Of a stretch of DNA of 14,652 nt, positions 9,401 through 14,652 are shown piece after piece. The notes beneath the pieces are model-generated. The model had not been told where the DNA came from. It saw nothing but the letters and a program-made list of their open reading frames with translations, and did no database searches. How positions within the stretch are numbered: position 1 is the first letter of the stretch; the number at the start of each line of letters is the position of its first letter. This stretch comes from JAZNOL01 sp045580815 (GTDB lineage: Bacteria > Bacillota > Clostridia > RUG12999): positions 1-14,652 of the forward strand of contig JAZNOL010000026.1 of assembly GCA_045580815.1 (NCBI GenBank), given 5' to 3'. The translations under genes were made by a program, and so were the position numbers.

Positions 9401-9904
9401 ATTTCGGCACCCCTTTACAGCAATCCCGAATTTGCATATTATAACGACGGCGTGGAGGTTGATCCGTTATTTAACCTTCTGTTTGATGACGGTGCATACG
9501 GCGAAGTTGGTTATTACAACTACGACGGAACAGTTTATGTAAAATCACAGCCTCAGGAATCAGCAATATTCACATTTGCAGATTATTTGAATCTTGAACC
9601 TGAATTTGCATCAACTGTAAATGTTGCTGTTACATCACCATTTGTTGTAGCTTGTGAAAACGGCAAAATTGCAGGCAGAGTATATATCAGCAATGATATT
9701 GCAGAAACATCAGGTCAGGCAATCGTTGCATTTACAGACGGCAACGATACACTTGTTGATGTTAAACCGGCAGATATTACAATAAACGGCGGCGTTGCGA
9801 CATTTGAAGTTGATGACGTGGCGAATGCAGAAAATGCTAAAATAATGATATGGAACGGGTTTAAAAACGCAAAACCGCTCAGCAACGCATATATATTAAG
9901 ATAA
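6470..9904 (+). CDS. Large secreted protein with tandem 'DDFSxY...YTDFSV' domains, function unknown
   Basis: 1144 residues, first gene after the consensus promoter; GAAAGGA (6451-6457) lies 12 bases before the ATG. A signal peptide covers roughly residues 1-25 (cleavage probable after VTA). Two closely related units follow at 35-321 and 345-627. Each opens with DDFSGY, has a shared core RFLDDGNGNYYQL and closes with YFTDFSV. A third unit (638-879) keeps the DDFSTY opening and YTDFSV closing but differs inside. The layout suggests beta-sandwich domains of concanavalin A/laminin-G type, which often bind or cleave glycans; this is inference, since no catalytic motif stands out. A poorly defined region (880-1055) leads to a C-terminal module (1056-1144) ending in IMIWNG...PLSNAYILR, which is similar to the end of the GH51-like protein encoded at 11137-13773. 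There are no SLH repeats or LPXTG signal, so retention at the cell surface is unexplained. Likely a secreted glycan-binding protein, less likely a new hydrolase. Confidence 0.85.
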   Translation: MKKFTKLLAVFTALVLTISMFPVTATETEAETITFTDDFSGYAESGDFSSNWTVFNEKAESPVVITTDAPGGDGVTKWVKLFADNYWTNIMTIGRGVTAKTKVPDNSVTDISVRLRRNNNGSTGAVRFLDDGNGNYYQLSIPRVQCSVTYFENDAIPGKALANFVRNKYAATLGVTGDDINSIDVSGYYTTWVLSKNTTVGGVSTHTIIDVFEHTDSLNLDTANKKVSTKDVTIDPWAGAADYDQIITIKTDKATGEISFDINGKAHGDTLQTKAAGKLDVKATVYDEAFKNSANKDCTVSLVGAGQNNQYSYFTDFSVTAVKYAEPERVVNIPVATDDGAVFSFADDFSGYPGSDGAYDFSANWITHKENATTPVTITSHANDTEETYWFKLNASGYWTNLADYAGVGTDKIIPGDSVQNIRARVRRGNNGETFAIRFLDDGNGNYYQLTIPRAGTSVTYEQGTLIANFVRNKYASALGVTGDDISSIDVSEFYTAWIISKNTKVGTTSTHEIVAVYEDTENLVLDKTNKKVSTSNVTVDPHGGDADWDQIVTVKTDKDSGEISVDINSVNFGDDVYLKKNAYADVKGTIYDEAFKNSSVNLCGVKLLARGQGGQYTYFTDFSVTAERLPATVTEAYTDDFSTYGDVAVAQTAPSTILKDSNGNNINWQAHSNRMGFAQGDDGDGVTYARVGITQEDTVLKTPALLIEARADAKVRKDYPAVIYTGNYPETAGYHVKFRVTMENLVGGIRIASDETFNDYYEVKIHNNVGIYINKVTDGDEAAVQQLAFCDKTSELVQQHVGYSVPGAKNIYVCELFIADGEIKFTANVLENPHHWTMGWMTASDKVNPINIENASMAFFAAGNMNNYCKYTDFSVESYDLWEYAKTEPASVLYQNVAKDITPDENGIIVLDEETVIRRVVLSVSGDIMLSRDGESFYKLGTGTNVLNTKSAQAFKYVKVPVGASAKVYTNVGGKNISAPLYSNPEFAYYNDGVEVDPLFNLLFDDGAYGEVGYYNYDGTVYVKSQPQESAIFTFADYLNLEPEFASTVNVAVTSPFVVACENGKIAGRVYISNDIAETSGQAIVAFTDGNDTLVDVKPADITINGGVATFEVDDVANAENAKIMIWNGFKNAKPLSNAYILR
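6572..7432 (+). repeat. First copy of the tandem domain
   Basis: Encodes residues 35-321 of the 1144-residue protein. It aligns in order with the copy at 7502-8350, at an offset of about 310 residues. Shared blocks include the opening DDFSGY, RFLDDGNGNYYQL, the run NFVRNKYA followed by LGVTGDDI, YDEAFKNS, and the closing YFTDFSV. By eye, more than half of the positions in these blocks are identical, while codons differ, so the duplication is old. Confidence 0.85.
7502..8350 (+). repeat. Second copy of the tandem domain
   Basis: Encodes residues 345-627 and matches the first copy in order along its whole length. It is slightly shorter around the segment after the RFLDDGNGNYYQL core, where the first copy has about five extra residues. 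A further, strongly diverged unit at 8381-9106 keeps only the opening and closing motifs and a few core positions. Confidence 0.85.
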
Positions 9905-9915
9905 TTTAATTCATT

Positions 9916-9949
9916 TATTGCAGGCAGAGATAACCTTCTGCCTGCAATA
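9916..9949 (+). repeat. GC-rich intercistronic hairpin
   Basis: TTGCAGGCAGA at 9918-9928 is the exact reverse complement of 9937-9947. The stem extends by two A-T pairs outward (9916-9949) and one G-U pair inward, leaving a six-base loop. It lies between the stop of the 1144-residue protein and the ribosome binding site of the GH27 gene. No T-run follows on either strand, so it does not look like an intrinsic terminator. A processing, stability or partial attenuation role is more likely. It could also lower expression of the downstream cytoplasmic enzyme relative to its secreted neighbour. Confidence 0.7.
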
Positions 9950-9954
9950 TTGGC

Positions 9955-9963
9955 AAAAAGGAG
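9955..9963 (+). promoter_or_regulatory. Ribosome binding site that decides the GH27 start
   Basis: AAAAAGGAG ends 8 bases before the ATG at 9972 but only 2 bases before the in-frame ATG at 9966. The upstream TTG at 9918 lies inside the hairpin and lacks a Shine-Dalgarno sequence. The 9972 start is therefore preferred. Confidence 0.7.
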
Positions 9964-9971
9964 AAATGAAA

Positions 9972-11114
9972 ATGCTTGCAAAAACACCTCCTATGGGATG
10001 GAATACATGGAACACATTTGGATTTGATATTAACGAAGAACTGATAAAACAAGCGGCTGATGCAATGGTAGAAAGCGGACTTGTTGATGCAGGATATAAG
10101 TACATTGTTATGGATGATGGTTGGCAGGTATCCCGTGATGAAAACGGCGTTATTGTTGCGGATAAAGAAAAATTCCCAAACGGAATTAAAGCCGTTGCAG
10201 ATTATGTTCATTCAAAAGGCTTGCTTTTCGGGCTTTATTCCTGTGCAGGTATGCTTACCTGCGGAAGCCGACCGGGCAGTTTTCAACACGAGTTTCAGGA
10301 TGCACAGACTTATGCAGACTGGGGCGTTGACTTTTTAAAATATGACAATTGCCATAAACCGCTCGGCATAGACGACCACCTGCTTTACAGACGTATGGCA
10401 ATGGCACTTCGTGCAACCGGCAGAGATATTCTGTTTTCTGCGTGCAGCTGGGGAGAGTACGACACATTGCAGTGGGCACGTCAGTGCGGTTCGCATATGT
10501 GGCGCTCAACCTGCGATATTGCAGATAACTGGGAATCAATGAAAAACATTGCACTCAGCCAGTTTGAAAACACACCGTACAATGGTACATACAGCTTTAA
10601 CGATATGGATATGCTCATTGTCGGCATGGGCGGCAAAGGGCACGTAAGCATCGGTGGTTGCACAGATGAAGAATATCAGACTCATTTTGCACTGTGGGCA
10701 TTGATGATGTCACCGCTTATGATAGGATGTGATATCCGCAACATGAGCGAAAAAGCAAAAGAAATTCTTACAAACAAAGAGCTTATAGCGATTAATCAGG
10801 ACATCGAATGCCGTCCACCATATTGCTATAAATCAAGCAAAAACCATGAATTTTATGCGGTAGTTAAACTGCTTTCAAACGGAGATTATGCGATAGGAAT
10901 ATTTAATTTCTCCGATGAAGAAAGACAGGGTAATATTCCCAACAATTTCAACGTAAAATTCTGGGATTTCGGTATGCCTATAGATTCAGGCTATGGTTTT
11001 GAAATCCGTGATGTGATTAATCATAAAGATTTAGGCGTTGCAAAAGAATTTGTAACAGCACAGGTTAAACCTCATGGTTGTGCGGTGTTCAGAGCAAAAC
11101 TTAAAAAACTTTGA
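9972..11114 (+). CDS. Cytoplasmic GH27 glycoside hydrolase (alpha-galactosidase type)
   Basis: Retaining hydrolase that removes terminal alpha-D-galactosyl residues, or possibly beta-L-arabinopyranosyl residues, from oligosaccharides. 380 residues from the chosen start, the usual size for a two-domain GH27. It opens directly with the family signature TPPMGWNTWN, leaving no room for a signal peptide, so it should act in the cytoplasm. MDDGW lies near residue 47, with D48 and D49 in the active-site strand. KYDNC places the nucleophile at D125, and RSTCD supplies R178 and the acid/base D182; the 57-residue spacing fits GH27. MMSPLMIGCDIR and the INQD motif close the barrel, and a beta-sandwich of about 90 residues follows. 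Plant alpha-galactosidases often carry CEWG where this protein has CSWG, so specificity should be checked. It is the only clearly non-exported protein in the window. The next gene starts 23 bases after its stop. Confidence 0.93.
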   Translation: MLAKTPPMGWNTWNTFGFDINEELIKQAADAMVESGLVDAGYKYIVMDDGWQVSRDENGVIVADKEKFPNGIKAVADYVHSKGLLFGLYSCAGMLTCGSRPGSFQHEFQDAQTYADWGVDFLKYDNCHKPLGIDDHLLYRRMAMALRATGRDILFSACSWGEYDTLQWARQCGSHMWRSTCDIADNWESMKNIALSQFENTPYNGTYSFNDMDMLIVGMGGKGHVSIGGCTDEEYQTHFALWALMMSPLMIGCDIRNMSEKAKEILTNKELIAINQDIECRPPYCYKSSKNHEFYAVVKLLSNGDYAIGIFNFSDEERQGNIPNNFNVKFWDFGMPIDSGYGFEIRDVINHKDLGVAKEFVTAQVKPHGCAVFRAKLKKL

Positions 11115-11136
11115 TACTTATTTTGGAGATTAATAT

Positions 11137-13773
11137 ATGAAAAATATAAAATTTTTTGCATTTTTTCTTATTACAGTTATGTTGACAGTAATTTTGCCAC
11201 CGCAGCTGTCTTATGCGGCAGAGACTGCGGCTACGGTGTCTGTTGATTTGTCATCGGCGGGCATTGTCAAACGGTCGACCGATTTGCTTCTCGGAACAAA
11301 TGATGACTGGTCTGATAAAGCATCAGAATTTATTTTACAAAACGGTGCATCCGGCGAAGCTCACGAAAGTTTTGTGAAATTTTTTGGTCAGTACGGTGTC
11401 CCTCTTGCTAACTTGCGTAAAGGCGGCAGCACATCAAACAGTTATGACTGGATGAGTTTAGTCGGTCCTATCGAGGAACGCGTGGCTAGCCCTTATGCAA
11501 CAAATATTGGTTTACCGGAAATTATAAAAAGTGCTCTTAAAGTCAATCCCGATGCGGCATTTACTGCGGTTATCAATCTTAATGACAAACCGGAAAAAGC
11601 GGCAGATTTGGTGCGTTATTTAACACTTAATCCTGAAGATAAAAACGCCATAAATCCGAATACAGGAATTAACTGGGCACAGATGCGTGTTGATGACGGT
11701 ATTGAAAATCCGGTTAACATTATTGCTTTTGAGCTCGGAAATGAGCTTTATTGGGAATATTGTAAAGAAACAGGTGCACATCCGTGGAAGGGTGCAACAG
11801 AAGCAAATGTTGCTTTGGCGGCAACATTATATGCAGATGTATGCAAACCGGTCATTTCAGCTATGCGTGGCGTAAACCGTGATGTTAAAATTTCTGCAAT
11901 TTCAAACTCCGGAGCAGAAATTGACGGTGCTTTTAATGCAGCACAATGGTGGAATCAAACAGTAATTGAACAGCTTGGTGATTATTGCGGCGGCAACTGC
12001 GGAGGTGGTTGCAGTGGCTCTTGTTTCGGCAAAGGTATAAACTTTATGAGTCACCATGATTATTATTTCTTTGGCAGTACCGATGCCCAAAACAGCAAAG
12101 GCGGAGTTTACAATGCATCGGCAAAAGATACGTCTTCAAGAATCAGCCGATATTTTGGTGGCAGAGATATAAAAATTCTTGTTACAGAGCAGAATATGCT
12201 CTATGACACAGAAACTGTAACTAAAGAAATGTTGGATTCACATAAGTATGCACTTCGTATTGCCGATTTTATCAATTCGGCATATAATACACCGGAAATT
12301 TATTCGGCAAATCACCATGGTTTTATGGCTACAGAATTTAGTTCATACTGGGGAATAGGACGGAAATTTAAAAAAGACGGCAAAATTTATCCCACACCGG
12401 CAGGTCTTGTGCTTGCACTTATGAACGAGGCTGTTGGCGGAAATGTCATGAAAACAACAGTAAACAGTAACGGAACTATTTCGGATTATACCGATGCGGT
12501 TATAGCAAGTGCCCATCTTAAACCGGACGGCAGGCTTGACCTTGTTATTTTAAACCGCAGTGAAACCAATGCAAAAAATGTATCGGTCAGTCTTAAAAAC
12601 AGCAATGTCGGATATAAACTCAAATCAGTTTCTCTTTTAAACGGTGCGTCTGATGCTAACAACAAACCCGGCTTTCCGGAAAGCTCAAAAATAACCCGTA
12701 CACTTGTAAATGCAACCGAAAATTTTGCAGGTTATACGGTGCCTGCTGTAAGCATGGCAGTGCTGCATCTTGTGCCTGAAAATTTTGAGTTTTCTAATGA
12801 TACAGTCGGTGAAATTTCTGTAAAACGAGTAGGGAACTCCTTGCGTGTTACCGATAAGCTTTATTTACAAAACGGTCGGTACGGTACGGATGCAACAGCG
12901 ATTGTGTTAAAATCCGGCAAAAGTGCAGAAAATTATTCCTATGAAGATATTTGCGGCTTTGGTCAGGCGACAATCAGCCATAATATTGCATATTTTGAAA
13001 TTCCTCTGCCTTATGATTTTGAAGTCGGAGAACATGCTGTTATAATAAGCGGAGAAGATTTCAGCCATTATACGGTTTACAGCGGTGGAAAAATTAAAGA
13101 TATACTCTTTGAAAATGCTGATGAATCGGATTATGTGTATAATGAAACAGCGTACAAAAAGATTTCAAACAGTGATTACAGGGTAGATATTAAGCCTGTG
13201 TTTAATGATGAGATGTCATCTGATTCTGTTATGGGTGCAACGGTTGTTTACGGTGATGCTTCTCAGGCGACATCTTATAGCGATAAAAATATTTACCGTG
13301 TAGCATATACGGCAGAAACATCGGCAATAAACGAAGCGGTTTCGGTTTATATGCCGCAAAGTGCCCTTTCCGGTGTTTATACTGTGATTTTAGGTGTTAA
13401 TTCAAACGGAGAGATAAGCCGTAAAATGCAATCATTCTATTTTGAAAAGCCTGATGAAGAAATCATGCTTGTTGCACCTCCGCATACGGCAAATGGTGAA
13501 GATATAAGCCTTGTGACAGATTTGTCACAATCGGTTTATGTTGATTTGAAACTTCTTAAAAAAGACAGTATGGATGTCAATGTGTTTATAGGCTATTATA
13601 AAGAAGGAAAACTTATAAGTGCATCAACAGATACGGTTTCGTTGCAAACCGGAGAGATTTCACAAGCACAGCTTGTTGCGGGAAAAACCGAAGAAAAACC
13701 CGACAGTGCAAAACTGTTTATATGGAAAAACGGTTCAAATCTGCCGCTGATGCGTGCATATGCAATCAGATAA
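11137..13773 (+). CDS. Secreted GH51-like glycoside hydrolase with a Cys-Gly loop and C-terminal beta domains
   Basis: Probably an alpha-L-arabinofuranosidase or related clan GH-A retaining enzyme acting outside the cell. GGAG at 11125-11128 lies 8 bases before the ATG. The signal peptide spans residues 1 to about 28 (SYA then AET). The barrel (about 45-415) has LRKGGSTSNSYDW followed by VGPIEER, which parallels the GH51 RWPGG...YDW...GP segment. FELGNE gives acid/base E203 and VTEQN gives candidate nucleophile E351. The 148-residue spacing is about 30 longer than in the SLH-anchored paralogue at 1112-3367. The extra length includes a Cys-Gly cluster at 284-296 with Cys at every fourth position. 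A beta-sandwich (about 417-545) and further beta-rich regions follow, then a C-terminal module (781-878) like that of the 1144-residue protein. There are no SLH repeats. Its sequence is far from the other GH51-like protein, so the two are not a recent duplication. Confidence 0.85.
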   Translation: MKNIKFFAFFLITVMLTVILPPQLSYAAETAATVSVDLSSAGIVKRSTDLLLGTNDDWSDKASEFILQNGASGEAHESFVKFFGQYGVPLANLRKGGSTSNSYDWMSLVGPIEERVASPYATNIGLPEIIKSALKVNPDAAFTAVINLNDKPEKAADLVRYLTLNPEDKNAINPNTGINWAQMRVDDGIENPVNIIAFELGNELYWEYCKETGAHPWKGATEANVALAATLYADVCKPVISAMRGVNRDVKISAISNSGAEIDGAFNAAQWWNQTVIEQLGDYCGGNCGGGCSGSCFGKGINFMSHHDYYFFGSTDAQNSKGGVYNASAKDTSSRISRYFGGRDIKILVTEQNMLYDTETVTKEMLDSHKYALRIADFINSAYNTPEIYSANHHGFMATEFSSYWGIGRKFKKDGKIYPTPAGLVLALMNEAVGGNVMKTTVNSNGTISDYTDAVIASAHLKPDGRLDLVILNRSETNAKNVSVSLKNSNVGYKLKSVSLLNGASDANNKPGFPESSKITRTLVNATENFAGYTVPAVSMAVLHLVPENFEFSNDTVGEISVKRVGNSLRVTDKLYLQNGRYGTDATAIVLKSGKSAENYSYEDICGFGQATISHNIAYFEIPLPYDFEVGEHAVIISGEDFSHYTVYSGGKIKDILFENADESDYVYNETAYKKISNSDYRVDIKPVFNDEMSSDSVMGATVVYGDASQATSYSDKNIYRVAYTAETSAINEAVSVYMPQSALSGVYTVILGVNSNGEISRKMQSFYFEKPDEEIMLVAPPHTANGEDISLVTDLSQSVYVDLKLLKKDSMDVNVFIGYYKEGKLISASTDTVSLQTGEISQAQLVAGKTEEKPDSAKLFIWKNGSNLPLMRAYAIR

Positions 13774-13778
13774 GGAGG
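13773..13778 (+). promoter_or_regulatory. Strong Shine-Dalgarno supporting a TTG start
   Basis: AGGAGG overlaps the last base of the preceding TAA stop and lies 8 bases before TTG at 13787. The first ATG in this frame (13838) would remove most of the signal peptide and has no comparable site upstream, so the TTG start is preferred. Confidence 0.75.
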
Positions 13779-13786
13779 GGACGGCT

Positions 13787-14652
13787 TTGAAAAAAATAAT
13801 ATTTTTGATTTTGATATTAACATCATTGCTGTCTGCAATGCCGGCAAATGCTCTGTTTAACACAGAATACGGTGCACCTCTTTTTGTTGATAGCTTTGAA
13901 AAATCAGACCTTGGAGGATTTCCATACACTAAAACTGACACGGCTGCTGTAATTTGTACAACCGACGATGCATACAAAGGTGAAGTGTCTGTACTTATGG
14001 ATTGGAGCGCACTTGTTGAAGGTGATACTGTTAAATTTGCGCGGTCTTTTTACGGATACGGTATAAACCCGACAAATGAAAATTACGGCGTGACTTTTTA
14101 TGTAAAAGGCGAAAATCTTGATGAAAAAGATATAGCGTTTGTTTATACTTATTATGATCAGAATGGTCAGAAAAACGGTGCATATACGGATTTTAAAACA
14201 GAAACGGCAGAAAACGGCTGGATAAAAGTATCGGCGGTTTTGCCTATGGCATCGGATTTTAATTTAAACCAGAGCGGTTATATTGGCGTTTCTTTTACAA
14301 AGAAAGCAGGAAAAACAGATTATGTATATATAGACGAGCTTTCTATGTATCCTGTTCCCGAAAAAATAAACTTTAAAAACCGTAGTATTCCGAATGGCGG
14401 AAAGTTTAATCTTGATGAAATAACGGCAAATGCTTACAATCCGAACGGTACGATGGAAGATCTGCCTAACATTAAATTTACAAAATGGCAGGTGTTATCC
14501 GGAAATGCTGAAATTAACGGACGTAATCTTATTTATGGTAGTGATGCAAAAAAGATTGTGTTAAAAGGCGAGTTTTTTGGTTGTATTGATGAAGTAACGC
14601 TTTTTGTGTCGGATAATGTAAAAGAAATTCCTGGTAAAGCTGTTTTAAAAGC
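13787..14652 (+). CDS. N-terminal part of a secreted protein with a carbohydrate-binding-like domain (3' truncated)
   Basis: The frame is open from TTG at 13787 to the window end, giving 288 complete codons. Residues 1-23 form a signal peptide (KKIIFLILILTSLL, then MPANA before the likely cleavage). The next ~175 residues start with VDSFEKSDLGGF and end with YVYIDELSMYPV. This is the general pattern of beta-sandwich carbohydrate-binding modules, which often close with a 'hydrophobic-D-hydrophobic' strand; a specific CBM family cannot be named. A second region (from about residue 205) with AYNPNGT and FTKWQVLSGNAEI looks like a bacterial Ig-like domain. No catalytic motif is reached. It starts 13 bases after the upstream GH51-like gene and is likely translated from the same mRNA. 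It may be a large multi-modular hydrolase or a binding protein. Confidence 0.85.
   Translation, partial: MKKIIFLILILTSLLSAMPANALFNTEYGAPLFVDSFEKSDLGGFPYTKTDTAAVICTTDDAYKGEVSVLMDWSALVEGDTVKFARSFYGYGINPTNENYGVTFYVKGENLDEKDIAFVYTYYDQNGQKNGAYTDFKTETAENGWIKVSAVLPMASDFNLNQSGYIGVSFTKKAGKTDYVYIDELSMYPVPEKINFKNRSIPNGGKFNLDEITANAYNPNGTMEDLPNIKFTKWQVLSGNAEINGRNLIYGSDAKKIVLKGEFFGCIDEVTLFVSDNVKEIPGKAVLK

Noticed and set aside
9918..9920. TTG as an upstream start of the GH27 gene
   Set aside because: It lies inside the hairpin stem, has no Shine-Dalgarno sequence and would add residues before the conserved family N-terminus. AAAAAGGAG supports the ATG at 9972.
9916..9949. Intrinsic terminator after the repeated-domain gene
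   Set aside because: The stem is good, but no T-run follows on either strand and the GH27 ribosome binding site comes only 6 bases later.
13511..13530. Inverted repeat TTGTGACA/TGTCACAA resembling a CRP-type site
   Set aside because: It is inside a coding sequence, has eight instead of six bases between TGTGA and TCACA, and CRP control is not expected in Clostridia. It is probably chance from codons.

Overview
This looks like a stretch of chromosome or metagenomic contig from an AT-rich, Gram-positive anaerobe of the Clostridia, probably an uncultured gut or rumen lineage. The basis is strong AGGAGG-type ribosome binding sites, a consensus sigma-A promoter, a TTG start, signal peptides, and three proteins carrying S-layer homology (SLH) repeats, which anchor proteins to the cell wall polysaccharide of such bacteria. 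The taxonomic placement is inference. All seven genes lie on the plus strand, and no RNA gene, CRISPR array, insertion sequence or integrase is visible.

Region 1 (1-6339) is a cell-surface block with short gaps of 23 to 33 bases. It holds the 3' end of an SLH-anchored protein whose reading frame is already open at the window edge; a secreted GH51-like glycoside hydrolase with three C-terminal SLH repeats; and a 982-residue protein with N-terminal SLH repeats and a long unassigned region.

Region 2 (6340-6469) is the main regulatory gap. It holds a 72-base inverted repeat that folds as plus-strand RNA into a near-continuous 31-bp hairpin. A perfect TTGACA-18-TATAAT promoter has its -35 box inside the right arm of that hairpin. 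This promoter probably starts a second transcription unit.

Region 3 (6470-14652) holds a secreted 1144-residue protein built from two closely related and one divergent copy of a 'DDFSxY ... YTDFSV' domain; a GH27 family enzyme without a signal peptide (alpha-galactosidase type); a second secreted GH51-like hydrolase with an unusual Cys-Gly loop and no SLH repeats; and the 5' part of a further secreted protein with a carbohydrate-binding-like N-terminus. An 11-bp perfect GC-rich inverted repeat, extendable to 14 pairs, lies between the first two.

Taken together, the locus looks like a glycan-degradation cluster. Wall-anchored and secreted arabinofuranosidase-type enzymes and binding proteins would process a plant (or mucin-like) glycan outside the cell. 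The cytoplasmic GH27 enzyme would trim alpha-galactosyl or beta-L-arabinopyranosyl residues from imported oligosaccharides. No transporter or regulator is in the window, so the substrate is not determined. The least explained parts are the large repeated protein, the 982-residue SLH protein, the Cys-Gly loop and the promoter-hairpin overlap.
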